NCBI GenBank assembly: GCA_946403075.1
Contig: CAMIYN010000010.1
Span: 1-46,339 of the forward strand
DNA from: an uncultured Lachnospiraceae bacterium
GTDB lineage: Bacteria; Bacillota; Clostridia; Lachnospirales; Lachnospiraceae
Reading direction: 5' to 3'
Length of the DNA stretch: 46,339 nt
Under the pieces are notes generated by a model, which saw nothing but the letters and a program-made list of their open reading frames with translations, was not told the DNA's origin and ran no database searches. Below are positions 26,345 through 35,836 of the stretch, piece after piece. Position 1 is the first letter of the stretch; each line of letters starts with the position of its first letter. The position numbers were made by a program, and so were the translations under genes.

Positions 26345-28546
26345 CTAACTCTTTTTTGAAGTCTTCTTTTTTGTTTCAACTTCGTCTGTATTTGAAAGTC
26401 CCTTCATAGTTAGAGAAATTCTTTTTTTATTTATATCTACAGATAAAACCTTCACGGCTACTATATCGCCAACAGACACCACTTCGAGTGGATGTTTTAT
26501 ATATTTATCACTTAATTCGGATATGTGAACCAAGCCATCTTGATGCACTCCAATATCTACAAACACACCAAAGTCTACTGCATTTCTAACGGTTCCTTTT
26601 AATTCCATCCCTACTTGTAAATCTTCCATACTTAATACATCTGACCTAAGTATTGGCTTTGGCATATCATCTCTTGGGTCCCTTGCTGGTTTTTCAAGTT
26701 CATTTAATATATCTTTTAATGTCTCAACTCCAATATTTAATTCATTTGCGAGTTTATCAAAGTCAGTTACTAAATTTTTTATTCCCTTTAAGCCAGAAGC
26801 ATTTATATCTTTCTTTTTTAGTTTAAGAAGTTTTAATAATTTTTCTGTCGCACCATAACTTTCTGGATGCACTGATGTCATATCAAGTGGATTATCGCCA
26901 TCAGTTATTCTCATAAAGCCAGCACATTGAATATATGCTTTTTCTCCAAGTTTTGGAACATTCATTAGCTCTTCTCTATTATTAAATCTACCATTTTTTT
27001 CTCTATAATCAACTATTGATTTTGCAAGTCCTTTATTAATCCCAGATACATATGAAAGTAGAGAAACAGATGCAGTATTCAAATCAACACCTACATTATT
27101 TACACAACTCTCAACCACACCTGTCAATGTCTCATCAAGTTTTTTTTGGTTCATATCGTGCTGATACTGTCCCACCCCAATACTCTTTGGCTCTATCTTT
27201 ACTAATTCTGCCAATGGGTCTTGCAATCTTCTCGCTATAGAAGTAGCAGACCTCTGCCCTACATCAAATTTTGGGAATTCTTCTGTTGCAAGCTTACTTG
27301 CACTATAAACAGATGCTCCTGCTTCATTTACAATTACATATTGAATATTTTTATATTTTTTCTTTTTCAAAAAATCTACAATAAACACTTCTGATTCTCT
27401 TGAGGCGGTGCCATTTCCAACAGAAATTAAATCAACTTTATATTTTTCAATGAGTTGAGACAACACATCTCTTGCCTTATCTAATTCAGTTTCTGACTTT
27501 GTATCAGTTGGATATATTACAGCAGTAGCTAATACTTTCCCTGTGGCATCAACCACTGCAAGTTTGCAACCCGTTCTAAAAGCAGGATCCCAACCCAATA
27601 CAGTTTTACCAACAATTGGAGATTGCATCAATAATTGATGCAAATTTTTTGAAAATACATCTATTGCCTTTTCTTGTGCATTGTCCGTTAAAATTCCTCT
27701 CACTTCATTTTCAATTGATGGCCATATCAATCTATCAAAAGAATCACAAATTGCTCTCTCGATGTATTCATTAGTAAATTTATTGTCTTCAATTATTATT
27801 TGTTCTTTTAAATATTCTATTATTTTCTCTCTATCTATCTCTATGTTAACTTTCAAAAACTTTTCCTTTTCTCCACGGTCAATCGCAAGTATCCTATGAC
27901 CCACTATTTTATTTATTGGTTCTTGAAAATTATAATATGTCTCATAATTTGATTCTTTTGTTTCATCTTTTGCAATAGATACTATTACTCCACTCTCCAA
28001 AACAAAATTTCTTATATATGTTCTATAATCAGCATTATCAGAAATATCTTCTGCTATTATGTCAAGTGCACCATTTATGGCATCTTCTTCGGTTTCAACA
28101 CCAAGTTTTTTATCAATATATTTTTTTGCAGTTGTAGAAAGCGACCTCTTTGTCTTTTGTTCTATTATAAGAGTAGCAAAAGGCTCTAATCCTTTTTCTT
28201 TTGCAATTGTTGCTCTAGTTCTCTTTTTAGGTTTGTATGGTCTATACAAATCTTCTAATGAAACCATAGTTTCACAATTTTCAATTTCCTTTTTTAACTC
28301 TTTTGTGAGTTTTCCTTGCTCCTCAATACTTTTTAGTATGGTATCTTTTCTCTCCTCAAGATTTCTAAGATATTCAAGTCTCTCACTCAATTTTCTCAAC
28401 TGTTCATCATTTAGAGAGCCTGTTGCTTCTTTTCTATATCGTGAAATAAAAGGAACAGTGCAACCCTCATCAAGAAGTTTAACTGCTGCATCAACTTGTG
28501 TTTTTTTAACTTCGATTTCTTCTGCAATTTTTTTATTAATATCCAT
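26345..28546 (-). CDS. tex: Tex family RNA-binding protein
   Basis: This 733-residue protein matches the normal length of Tex. Domains in order are the N-terminal helical Tex domain (FISRYRKEATGSLNDEQLR), a YqgF-like fold (GWDPAFRTGCKLAVVD; VGNGTASRESE), a helix-hairpin-helix region (SYVSGINKGLAKSIVDYRE; LMNVPKLGEKAYIQCAGF), and a C-terminal S1 RNA-binding domain at about 640-715 (GTVRNAVDFGVFVDIGVHQ; GLVHISELS). Tex is a cytosolic nucleic-acid-binding protein linked to transcription and RNA turnover. It lies upstream of rlmD in the same operon. Confidence 0.95.
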   Translation of the reverse strand: MDINKKIAEEIEVKKTQVDAAVKLLDEGCTVPFISRYRKEATGSLNDEQLRKLSERLEYLRNLEERKDTILKSIEEQGKLTKELKKEIENCETMVSLEDLYRPYKPKKRTRATIAKEKGLEPFATLIIEQKTKRSLSTTAKKYIDKKLGVETEEDAINGALDIIAEDISDNADYRTYIRNFVLESGVIVSIAKDETKESNYETYYNFQEPINKIVGHRILAIDRGEKEKFLKVNIEIDREKIIEYLKEQIIIEDNKFTNEYIERAICDSFDRLIWPSIENEVRGILTDNAQEKAIDVFSKNLHQLLMQSPIVGKTVLGWDPAFRTGCKLAVVDATGKVLATAVIYPTDTKSETELDKARDVLSQLIEKYKVDLISVGNGTASRESEVFIVDFLKKKKYKNIQYVIVNEAGASVYSASKLATEEFPKFDVGQRSATSIARRLQDPLAELVKIEPKSIGVGQYQHDMNQKKLDETLTGVVESCVNNVGVDLNTASVSLLSYVSGINKGLAKSIVDYREKNGRFNNREELMNVPKLGEKAYIQCAGFMRITDGDNPLDMTSVHPESYGATEKLLKLLKLKKKDINASGLKGIKNLVTDFDKLANELNIGVETLKDILNELEKPARDPRDDMPKPILRSDVLSMEDLQVGMELKGTVRNAVDFGVFVDIGVHQDGLVHISELSDKYIKHPLEVVSVGDIVAVKVLSVDINKKRISLTMKGLSNTDEVETKKKTSKKS

Positions 28547-28620
28547 ATATTTTCCCTTTAAAAATAATGATTTTTAGTATATCATTTTAGTATGTTTTTT
28601 TCAAACTTATTTATTGTGCT

Positions 28621-28739
28621 AGGCTCGCAAAGCTTCGCCCCTACGAACAAACATAACTATATTGCGATGGGCTCGCAAAGCTTCGCCCCTACGAGCAAAC
28701 ATAACTATATTGCGATGGGCTCGTAAGCTTCGCCCCTAC
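28621..28739 (-). repeat. Intergenic repeat cluster, 3 copies
   Basis: Two copies have core GCAAAGC and the third a one-base-shorter GTAAGC. The linker here is ACGANCAAACATAACTATATTG-like rather than the usual ACTCTACTGT form, so this cluster is a local variant. The orientation follows the flanking minus-strand genes. Confidence 0.9.
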
Positions 28740-28754
28740 ATTAATGAGGTTTCA

Positions 28755-30788
28755 TTATTTTATCAAATCATTTAACTCTTCCCACTCTTTTAAATAATTA
28801 TCTATTTTTATCTCATTTTTATTTATTAACTCATCAATTTCATATAGTTTTTGAAAATCTGTTTGTATCGCTACATCATTTAATGAAATTTTTAAATCAT
28901 TATTATCTTTTTCAAGTTTTTCAATATTTTCTTCAAGTACTTTTATTTTTTTAAGAATTTTATTTTTTTCTTTATTATCTATGAAACTCTCTTTTGAAAT
29001 CTTTTTTGTATCATTAGTTTCAATATTTTTTAAATTCTCTGCTTCACTCAAACTCATATATTTATCATATGGCTCTATTTCGCTATAATCAATTTTACCT
29101 TCGTCCATTGGGTTTTTTACATCATATATACTACTTGTTATAAGGTCATAATTAAATTTATTATCTATTTCGTTTTTTCTATTTTCATAATTTTCATAAT
29201 CTATATATCCATCAGAAAAATATAAAGTTTTTCCAGACTCAAATAATAAAATTTTATTTGAAATTTTTTTTGTAAAATATCTATCGTGAGACACAAATAT
29301 GACTGTCCCATCATAATTATCTATGATATATTCTAAATTTTCTTTACTTGCTATATCAAGGTGATTTGTAGGCTCATCAAGTATTAAAAGATTAGGCTTT
29401 TTTTCAAAAATTTTTGCAAATGTCAATCTAACTTTTTCTCCACCTGATAGTTTGGATACTTTTTTAAACACTGCTTCACCTGTAAACGAAAATTTCCCAA
29501 GCAAATCTCTTATCTGTTCATTTGTATACGAAGGATAAATCTTTTCAAAATATTCAAAAATTGTATCATCACTATTTATATTTGCAACATTTTGTTCAAA
29601 GTATTCATAATAAACATTATGCCCAAAATAGAAAACTCCTGATATTTTTTTTACTTCATCTACTATGGTTTTTATAAAAGTAGATTTGCCAGTTCCATTT
29701 TTTCCAATTATTCCTACCCTGTCCCCTCTATTTACTAAAAGATTTACTTTTGATATAGATTTATTACCATACCCTACAACTAAATCTTCACATCTCAAAA
29801 CAACTTTCCCACTCTCCACCTGTGAAGATACCAAAATCTCTTTTTTATTATTCTTTTCTCTAAATGGCATTTCCAAATTATCTTCAATTCTTTTTATCAT
29901 CTTATCTTTGGACTTAACCATTTTTGCCTTTGTTGCCTTATATCTAAATCTTTCAGTTAATTCATTTAATTTATCAAGTTTCTTTTTATCTCTCTTATAC
30001 TGTGATAATTTACTCAGAAAATTTTTTTCCTTCTGCTCCAAATAATTTGTATAATTACCAGTATACCTTATGAGTTTTTTATTCTCTATTTCATATACTA
30101 CATTACACACATTATCTATAAACATCCTATCATGAGACACAAGTAAAATTGTATTTTTGTATTTTTTAAAATATTCTTCCATCCACTCTATAGCATCAAT
30201 ATCTAGATTATTCGTCGGCTCATCAAGTATTAAAAGATTTGGCTTCATAAGTAGTAGTTTGAGTAAAGAAATCTTTGTAATCTGCCCACCTGAAAATTCA
30301 CTGAGTTTTTTATTTAAATCACTTGTATCAAAACCAAATTTATTAAATGCAATTTTAATTTCTTTTTCATAATATAATCCACCACTATTATTAAAAGCAT
30401 TTATCAAATCGTTTAATCTTATTGCATCCCCTTCGTTATACTCAAATTTCAATTTATTGTTTAACTCATCAATCTTAATTTTCATATCAATCACATCTTT
30501 AAATGCTTTTGATAGTTCTTCGTATACAGTTATATTTTTATCACTAAAACTAATTTGTGACAAATATCCAATCACAAAATCATTACTCTTTATAACTTTT
30601 CCAATAGAATTATCTGAGTTATAGTCAAGTTCAACTTCTCCCACAATAAATCGCAAAAGAGTTGTTTTCCCAGTTCCATTTTTTCCAACTAATGCTATCT
30701 TTTCATTATCAACTATCCTAAAATCAAACCCAGTTAAAATATCATTCCCACCTACAGAGATAGTTGCATTTCTAATCTCATAAAGCAT
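28755..30788 (-). CDS. ABC-F family ATPase
   Basis: This 677-residue soluble protein has two ABC domains and no membrane span. Domain 1 has GKNGTGKTTLL, the signature EFSGGQITK and LLILDEPTNNLD. Domain 2 has GKNGTGKSTFIK, LSGGEKVRLTF and LLILDEPTNHLD. The two are joined by the charged linker typical of ABC-F proteins (RDKKKLDKLNELTERF). The C-terminal 100 residues form a coiled coil (ILKKIKVLEENIEKLEKDN). ABC-F proteins act on the ribosome. Layout is closest to YdiF/Uup types; a resistance role cannot be claimed from sequence. It starts 10 bp downstream of the c-di-AMP receptor gene. Confidence 0.92.
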   Translation of the reverse strand: MLYEIRNATISVGGNDILTGFDFRIVDNEKIALVGKNGTGKTTLLRFIVGEVELDYNSDNSIGKVIKSNDFVIGYLSQISFSDKNITVYEELSKAFKDVIDMKIKIDELNNKLKFEYNEGDAIRLNDLINAFNNSGGLYYEKEIKIAFNKFGFDTSDLNKKLSEFSGGQITKISLLKLLLMKPNLLILDEPTNNLDIDAIEWMEEYFKKYKNTILLVSHDRMFIDNVCNVVYEIENKKLIRYTGNYTNYLEQKEKNFLSKLSQYKRDKKKLDKLNELTERFRYKATKAKMVKSKDKMIKRIEDNLEMPFREKNNKKEILVSSQVESGKVVLRCEDLVVGYGNKSISKVNLLVNRGDRVGIIGKNGTGKSTFIKTIVDEVKKISGVFYFGHNVYYEYFEQNVANINSDDTIFEYFEKIYPSYTNEQIRDLLGKFSFTGEAVFKKVSKLSGGEKVRLTFAKIFEKKPNLLILDEPTNHLDIASKENLEYIIDNYDGTVIFVSHDRYFTKKISNKILLFESGKTLYFSDGYIDYENYENRKNEIDNKFNYDLITSSIYDVKNPMDEGKIDYSEIEPYDKYMSLSEAENLKNIETNDTKKISKESFIDNKEKNKILKKIKVLEENIEKLEKDNNDLKISLNDVAIQTDFQKLYEIDELINKNEIKIDNYLKEWEELNDLIK

Positions 30789-30797
30789 AAAACCATT

Positions 30798-31130
30798 TTA
30801 AAATTTTTCAAATCTATCAACAGGGCTAACTATTATAGTCGCACCACCAACTTCTATTTTTGTAGGAATTGTAGAATAATTCATTGCACTTGATGGCAAA
30901 TTAATTGGCATATCCATAGTTAGTGTCTGTCTTTCCCCACATTCTGATTTAATTATATCTATTGCCTTATCTACATCTTCATCTCTTACACAAGACATAA
31001 GTGTAATATTCCCTTTTTTTAGAAAACCTCCACTCGTAGCAAGTTTGGTTATTTGAAAGTTATTTTTTATAAGTGAATTTACAACATCATTTTCATTATC
31101 TTGCCTAACAATGATAAACATTAATTTCAT
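30798..31130 (-). CDS. darA: PII-like cyclic-di-AMP receptor (DarA/PstA family)
   Basis: This 110-residue protein reads MKLMFIIVRQDNENDVVNSL, then LATSGGFLKKGNITLM, matching the DarA/PstA family, PII-like trimers that bind c-di-AMP. Length is normal. ATG at 31130 follows GGAGG at 31136-31140; an upstream in-frame start at 31142 is inside the ribosome-binding site region and is rejected. The downstream target of DarA signalling is unknown. It lies between the VanZ-like gene and the ABC-F gene on the same strand. Confidence 0.88.
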   Translation of the reverse strand: MKLMFIIVRQDNENDVVNSLIKNNFQITKLATSGGFLKKGNITLMSCVRDEDVDKAIDIIKSECGERQTLTMDMPINLPSSAMNYSTIPTKIEVGGATIIVSPVDRFEKF

Positions 31131-31156
31131 AAAAACCTCCACAATAGTTCTTAATT

Positions 31157-31693
31157 TTATTTTGTGTTTTCCTTTCTTTTAAAAATTGAAAAATAGATAA
31201 GAGCACCTATAAAAACACCTAAAGTATTTAATATCAAATCATCTATGTCAGTGCTTCTCTCATACAAAATCAATTGGGACAACTCAATAAAGAGAGATAT
31301 TTTAAATCCTACAAATACTACATTTTTTACTGAGTTTAATTTTAAAAAGCAAAATGGTAACAAAAATCCTACGGGTATAAACATAGAGATATTACCAATC
31401 AAATTGACGAGCCAGCCATCGTATATTTCAAACATATGAATAAAAGGTATAAAATTTATCCATAGTGGGAATATTTTTTTTATATCAAATATTAGAGGCT
31501 TTATTCTTCCATTATCCAAGTGCCATGCAAAATATACAATCCTAACTATCACTACAATACATATATAAATAGTAAGTAATTTAATCTCATAAATAAAATC
31601 AATTTTTTTATTTTTAATTATTGAAAAAACTCTAACAAAAACCCATATGAGAGTTATTAATAATAATAAATCAAAATAATTTATATAAAACAT
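31157..31693 (-). CDS. VanZ-like membrane protein
   Basis: This 178-residue protein has about five membrane helices. VanZ-family landmarks are present: NFIPFIHMFE, NLIGNISMFIPVGFLLPFCF and, near the end, SLFIELSQLILYERSTDIDDLILNTLGVFIGALIYF. VanZ-like proteins are common in Gram-positive bacteria; the family name comes from a teicoplanin-resistance gene, but most members have no proven role. It heads the small operon with darA and the ABC-F gene. Confidence 0.85.
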   Translation of the reverse strand: MFYINYFDLLLLITLIWVFVRVFSIIKNKKIDFIYEIKLLTIYICIVVIVRIVYFAWHLDNGRIKPLIFDIKKIFPLWINFIPFIHMFEIYDGWLVNLIGNISMFIPVGFLLPFCFLKLNSVKNVVFVGFKISLFIELSQLILYERSTDIDDLILNTLGVFIGALIYFSIFKRKENTK

Positions 31694-31721
31694 ACAAAAG
31701 CCTAACTAAAATCTATATTAT

Positions 31722-31830
31722 GATAATCTCTAATAATTAATTGCCTTTAAAATTAAATCTTTAAAAAGGACTAAATAATGAAGATTCTATAAAACATCTT
31801 AAATAAATTGCTTGCCATTTAGAGATTTCC
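31722..31830 (+). mobile_element. MITE-like element, 109 bp, copy A
   Basis: It starts GATAATCTCTAATAATT and ends ATTTAGAGATTTCC, so its ends are imperfect inverted repeats. The inner part contains AAAGGACTAAATAATGAAG. TTAT lies on both sides (31718-31721 and 31831-31834). It is exactly as long as copy D. No gene is visible in 31694-32180. Confidence 0.7.
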
Positions 31831-31943
31831 TTATAATTGTTGATTATAACATTTATTCATATACAATTCAACGAGATTTTGTTTTTTGAATTTTTATAAA
31901 AATAAATTTTATTTAAATTAAAAAAATAGTATAATTCTTTTAT

Positions 31944-32050
31944 GGAAATTTCTAATAATAAATAATTTTAAAATTTTATTTTAAAAAAGGACTGAACAAT
32001 GAAGGTTCCGTAAGAAATTTTAAATATTTTTTTACATTTTAGAGATTTAC
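31944..32050 (+). mobile_element. MITE-like element, 107 bp, copy B
   Basis: It starts GGAAATTTCTAATAATA and ends TTTTAGAGATTTAC. The inner AAAGGACTGAACAATGAAGG matches copies A and D. TTAT stands at the left edge and ATAT at the right. It lies about 110 bp after copy A in the same orientation. Confidence 0.7.
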
Positions 32051-32220
32051 ATATAATTAAATAATTAAAACTTCCAAGTATATTTATTGTTTTTGATACA
32101 TTATTTCAAGGCAACACAATATATCTTTGATGGAATTTTATTATTTTTATAGACCACCTTGATATATAGGTTAAATTCAAAATGAATTTAATTTATATAT
32201 TTTACACCAAAGGAGGTTGT

Positions 32221-32562
32221 ATGAATAATTTTAATATTTCAGAAAAACTTAAAGAATTAAGAAAAATAAACAAATTAAAAATAAGTGATGTAGTCTTTAA
32301 ACTCAGTAAATATAATTTAAGTATAAGTCCAAAAACAATCTATAAATGGGAACAGGGAAATGTCCTAATCAACATTAACTCTCTAATTGCTCTCTGCAAC
32401 ATCTATAACACCTCAATCCAAAATTTCTTTGATGACAAATCATCAAAATTTATCTCCGTAAATGCCTTAGAAAAAAATTTTTTAAATATGATTAGAACCA
32501 ACGAACACTACAAAAAGGCACTGCTTTTAATTATCAAAAAAGATATTGGAAAGGAGATATAA
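32221..32562 (+). CDS. XRE-family transcriptional regulator 1
   Basis: This 113-residue protein has an N-terminal helix-turn-helix of the XRE type: EKLKELRKINKLKISDVVFK, then PKTIYKWEQGNVLININSL. The C-terminal half is short and helical and unlike known ligand domains. ATG at 32221 has AAAGGAGG just before it; a longer frame from 32182 lacks one. The stop is followed two bases later by a second, similar regulator. The pair sits between MITE-like copies B and C. Target genes are unknown. Confidence 0.85.
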   Translation: MNNFNISEKLKELRKINKLKISDVVFKLSKYNLSISPKTIYKWEQGNVLININSLIALCNIYNTSIQNFFDDKSSKFISVNALEKNFLNMIRTNEHYKKALLLIIKKDIGKEI

Positions 32563-32564
32563 AA

Positions 32565-32897
32565 ATGAATGATTATATAAGTGCAAAATTAAGAAAGCTT
32601 AGGAGAGACAAAAAGTATTCTATCCATACTTTATCAAAATTGTTAGAAAACAAAAATCAAAAATACTCACTACAAACTATATACAAATGGGAAGAGGGAA
32701 CAATTCTACCAAACATCTATGCACTAAAAGCATTGAGTGAAATATACGAATGTAGTATTAGTTATTTAATCAGTGACCAACAAATAAATATAGATGTTTT
32801 AAACCCAAGAGAAAGAATTCTTTTAAATTTTTTTAGAAATGACAATAATTTTAAAAAAATTTGCATACTTTTAGCTGAAAGGAATTTGGAAAGTTAA
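32565..32897 (+). CDS. XRE-family transcriptional regulator 2
   Basis: This 110-residue paralogue of the preceding gene has AKLRKLRRDKKYSIHTLSKL, then LQTIYKWEEGTILPNIYALKAL. The C-terminal part (LNPRERILLNFFRNDNNFKK) aligns loosely with its neighbour. The ribosome-binding site AAGGAGAT overlaps the end of gene 1, so the two are translated from one message. Both could act as a heterodimer. A strong terminator follows. Confidence 0.85.
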   Translation: MNDYISAKLRKLRRDKKYSIHTLSKLLENKNQKYSLQTIYKWEEGTILPNIYALKALSEIYECSISYLISDQQINIDVLNPRERILLNFFRNDNNFKKICILLAERNLES

Positions 32898-32907
32898 AAT
32901 AAAAAAA

Positions 32908-32936
32908 CAAAACTGCATAAATTTTATGCAGTTTTG
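32908..32936 (+). terminator. Rho-independent terminator of the XRE pair
   Basis: CAAAACTGCATAAA pairs fully with TTTATGCAGTTTTG in a near-perfect 14-bp inverted repeat, 11 bp past the stop codon. The A-run before it and the T-rich arm could allow use in both directions. Confidence 0.8.
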
Positions 32937-32943
32937 TAATTAT

Positions 32944-33049
32944 AGATACCTCCAATAATATAATTTTTTTAAATTTCATTTTTTTCTTACTGAATAATAA
33001 AGGTTCTATATGAAATTTTAGGTAAATTGCTTGCTTTTTAGAGATTTCC
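32944..33049 (+). mobile_element. MITE-like element, about 106 bp, copy C
   Basis: The left end AGATACCTCCAATAAT is worn, and the right end is TTTTTAGAGATTTCC. The inner TTACTGAATAATAAAGGTTC matches copy B. TTAT stands at the left edge (32940-32943). It ends 5 bp from the stop codon of the cysteine desulfurase gene. Confidence 0.65.
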
Positions 33050-33054
33050 ATATA

Positions 33055-34212
33055 CTATTTTAAAATTCTTTTTAATGAATCTAATGTATACTCAATTTCT
33101 AAATCAGTAGTCTTATGCCCTAAGGAAAATCTTATTGTTCCAGTTGGAAATGTCCCATAAAATTTATGTGCAAATGGTGCACAATGAAGCCCAACTCTAA
33201 CCATTATATTATATTCGCTATCTAATTTATATGCAACTTCTGATAAATCCATATTATTTGTTACAATTGAAATAACACCTAACCTATTTTTTACATCTCT
33301 ATGCCCTATTATTTTAATCTTATCCCCCAAACTATTTAATCCCAATAAAAATTTTTCTGTCAATTCATCTTCTCTATTTTTTATATTTTTAATGCCTATA
33401 CTTTTTATATACTCAATCCCCTTTTTTAACCCTATAATCCCAGATACATTTTGAGTCCCTGCTTCAAATTTATCTGGCAAAAAATTTGGCATATACTCAC
33501 TATCACTTATACTTCCTGTCCCCCCATATATTAGTGGAGGTATAATATTTGAGAGTTCATCACTAATTATCATGCCACCTATTCCCTCTGTTCCAAGTAA
33601 ATATTTATGTCCTGTAAATGCAAGGCAACTAATATTCATTTCCTTCATATCTATGTCAATTACTCCTGCAGTTTGTGCAGTATCAACAATGAAAAATAAA
33701 TTATTTCTTTTTGCAATTTCCCCTACTCTCTTTATATCATTTATGGAACCTGACACATTACTTGCATGGGTTATTATAATCGCCTTCGTATCACTCTTTA
33801 TTAAATTTTCTATCTCATCTACATTGATTTCTCCAAATTCATTTGATTTGGCCATATCATAAGTCGCCCCATTTTTTTTAAGATTTGAAAGTGGTCTAAT
33901 GATGGCATTGTGCTCAATATTTGATGTAATAATATGCCCTGAATCTTTTAAAAGCCCATTAATTACTATGTTTAAGCTCTCTGTTATATTTTTTGTAAAC
34001 ACCACATTTTTAGAGCCAAGGCCATTAAAAAAATTTGATATAAGACTTCTCGTATCATATACCATTTCTTCTACTTTATTTGCTCTACTATAACTACTTC
34101 TATTTATATTTGACACATTATTTTTTATATATTCATAAATTTCTCTATCAACTCCATCTGCTTTTGGAAAAGCCGTGCAAGAATTATCTAGATATACATA
34201 TTTTTTTTCCAT
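33055..34212 (-). CDS. Cysteine desulfurase / selenocysteine lyase-like aminotransferase
   Basis: This 385-residue class V aminotransferase has a PLP-binding Lys in LAFTGHKYLLGTEGIGG and the catalytic Cys in RVGLHCAPFAHKFYG. N-terminal YLDNSCTAFPKADGV and FIVDTAQTAGV also fit. Such enzymes take sulfur from cysteine or selenium from selenocysteine. It lies divergently beside yedE-yedF-DUF3343-selD, which suggests it supplies selenium for selenophosphate, but sulfur delivery is equally possible from sequence alone. The start ATG follows a GGAG. Confidence 0.88.
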   Translation of the reverse strand: MEKKYVYLDNSCTAFPKADGVDREIYEYIKNNVSNINRSSYSRANKVEEMVYDTRSLISNFFNGLGSKNVVFTKNITESLNIVINGLLKDSGHIITSNIEHNAIIRPLSNLKKNGATYDMAKSNEFGEINVDEIENLIKSDTKAIIITHASNVSGSINDIKRVGEIAKRNNLFFIVDTAQTAGVIDIDMKEMNISCLAFTGHKYLLGTEGIGGMIISDELSNIIPPLIYGGTGSISDSEYMPNFLPDKFEAGTQNVSGIIGLKKGIEYIKSIGIKNIKNREDELTEKFLLGLNSLGDKIKIIGHRDVKNRLGVISIVTNNMDLSEVAYKLDSEYNIMVRVGLHCAPFAHKFYGTFPTGTIRFSLGHKTTDLEIEYTLDSLKRILK

Positions 34213-34255
34213 TTCATTTCTCCATCATTTAATTTATCATATTGTCTTGTCCTTC

Positions 34256-34584
34256 GTAGGGGCGAAGTACCACGAGCCCACATCAATATAGTAGTGTTAA
34301 CCGTAGGGGCGAACCATTGGGAGCCCGCCTGCAAAACAGTAGCGATAATCGTAGGCACGAAGCACCGCGAGCCCTTTTGCCTGTTCGCTATGTTGTTTCA
34401 TGTGCCGTTGGGGGCGAAGCACCGCGAGCCCACAGCAATATAGTAGTATTAACCGTAGGGGCGAACCATTGGGAGCCCGCTTGCAAAACAGTAGTGATAA
34501 TCGTAGGGGCGAAACACCGCGAGCCCTTTTATCTGTTCGTTATGTTGTTTCATGTACCGTAGGGACGAAGCTTTGTGAACTCTC
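34256..34584 (+). repeat. Intergenic repeat cluster, 7 copies
   Basis: Cores in the opposite sense are GTGGTAC, CCAATGG, GCGGTGC, GCGGTGC, CCAATGG, GCGGTGT (worn) and ACAAAGC (worn, last copy). Internally the order repeats: CCAATGG then GCGGTGC with near-identical linkers, so a block of two units has been duplicated. The orientation follows yedE. Open frames here (34317-34606) are by-products of the repeat. Confidence 0.9.
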
Positions 34585-34679
34585 ATACCCCCTTAAATAT
34601 ATCTAAAATCCCACAATTATGCAACTTTAACTTTATTAAAAAAAATAATAAATTACATTACTTTATTATATTTTTTAAT

Positions 34680-34708
34680 TTGATTTTGACAATATCTAAA
34701 AGTATAAT
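34680..34708 (+). promoter_or_regulatory. Promoter of the yedE-yedF-selD operon
   Basis: TTGATT (34680-34685) and TATAAT (34703-34708) are 17 bp apart. The start point would be near 34715, just before GGAGG at 34725-34729. A TTGACA at 34686 is only 11 bp from the -10 and is not used in this reading. Confidence 0.65.
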
Positions 34709-34733
34709 TTAAAAAAAATTTGTTGGAGGAAAT

Positions 34734-35834
34734 ATGAACACAAAAAATGAAAAATTGTCAATTATTATTGCTGGATTAATAATTGGATTAGTAGCACCTA
34801 TTTTGGTATTTAAGGGTAATCCAGTTAATATGGGATTTTGTATTGCTTGCTTTATAAGAGACACTGCTGGTGGTCTTGGACTACATAGAGCAGGTGCAGT
34901 TCAATACATTAGACCAGAAATAATAGGAATAGTTTTGGGTAGTCTAATAATGGCTCTATGTAGAAAAGAATTTAATGCAAATGGTGGTTCAAGTCCACTT
35001 ACAAGATTTATACTTGGTGCCTTTGTTGCTATTGGAGCATTAATGTTTTTAGGTTGCCCTTTTAGAATGATATTGAGACTTGCTGGTGGTGATTTAAATG
35101 CTGTATTTGGTTTGATTGGATTTATCATTGGAATTCTATGTGGAGTATTCTTTTTAAAGAAAGGTTATTCTCTTGGGAAGACTGCAAAACTAAAACTTCT
35201 CGAGGGATTAAATTTTTCTATTTTGCAAATATTCGTATTAATACTTTTAATTTTAGCACCAGGCTTTATTTTCTTCAGTGAAGCAGGTGCAGGACCTGGA
35301 GCACTTCATGCTCCTATAATTTTAAGCCTTGTAATTGGTATAATAGTAGGAGGAATTGCACAAAGGAATCGTGTATGTATGGTTGGTGGTATTAGAAATG
35401 TAGTTTTATATAATGATTGGAATTTACTAATTGGCTTTATTGCAATTTTTGCTTCTGCACTTATTTTAAATAATATTTTTCAATTCACTGTAGCAGAAAC
35501 ACTTAATAAATCATTTTTTAAATTGGGATTTGAAGGGCAAGCTATTGCACATACTGATGGACTTTGGAATGCACTTGGGATGGTATTAGTTGGATTTGCA
35601 TCTGTTTTACTTGGAGGTTGTCCTCTTAGACAATTAGTATTAGCAGGTGAGGGTAATACTGATAGTGCTATAACTGTTTTGGGGATATTTGCTGGTGCAG
35701 CATTTGCTCATAATTTTGCTCTCGCTTCAAGTGGAAATGGTCCTACTGAAAATGGTAAAATTGCAGTTATTGCAGGAATTATAATTTGTGTTATAATAGC
35801 TATATTCAACACATTTTATAAAAAGGAGAAATAG
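34734..35834 (+). CDS. yedE: YedE-like selenium metabolism membrane transporter
   Basis: This 366-residue protein has about 10 membrane spans and belongs to the YedE/YeeE family. Conserved Cys-containing segments include MGFCIACFIRDTAGGLGLH, FLGCPFRMILRLAGGDLNA, RNRVCMVGGIRN and LLGGCPLRQLVLAGEGNTD, which are the sites thought to pass sulfur or selenium across the membrane in this family. The next genes (TusA-like, DUF3343, selD) mark it as the selenium-linked form (YedE/FdhT). The start follows GGAGG. It is the first gene of the operon, with spacings of 2, 0 and 1 bp between the four genes. Confidence 0.92.
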   Translation: MNTKNEKLSIIIAGLIIGLVAPILVFKGNPVNMGFCIACFIRDTAGGLGLHRAGAVQYIRPEIIGIVLGSLIMALCRKEFNANGGSSPLTRFILGAFVAIGALMFLGCPFRMILRLAGGDLNAVFGLIGFIIGILCGVFFLKKGYSLGKTAKLKLLEGLNFSILQIFVLILLILAPGFIFFSEAGAGPGALHAPIILSLVIGIIVGGIAQRNRVCMVGGIRNVVLYNDWNLLIGFIAIFASALILNNIFQFTVAETLNKSFFKLGFEGQAIAHTDGLWNALGMVLVGFASVLLGGCPLRQLVLAGEGNTDSAITVLGIFAGAAFAHNFALASSGNGPTENGKIAVIAGIIICVIIAIFNTFYKKEK

Positions 35835-35836
35835 TT

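Noticed and set aside
26344..26379. Earlier start for rlmD at 26379
   Set aside because: It would overlap tex by 35 bp and add a basic stretch not expected before the Cys cluster. ATG 26343 is favoured, though its ribosome-binding site is weak.
34317..34606. Overlapping open frames in the repeat cluster before yedE
   Set aside because: Repeat by-products of the same kind; also at 2268-2465, 13083-13265, 37329-37744, 39069-39329 and 44521-44959.
34686..34708. TTGACA at 34686-34691 as the yedE -35 box
   Set aside because: Only 11 bp separate it from TATAAT; TTGATT at 34680 gives the normal 17 bp.
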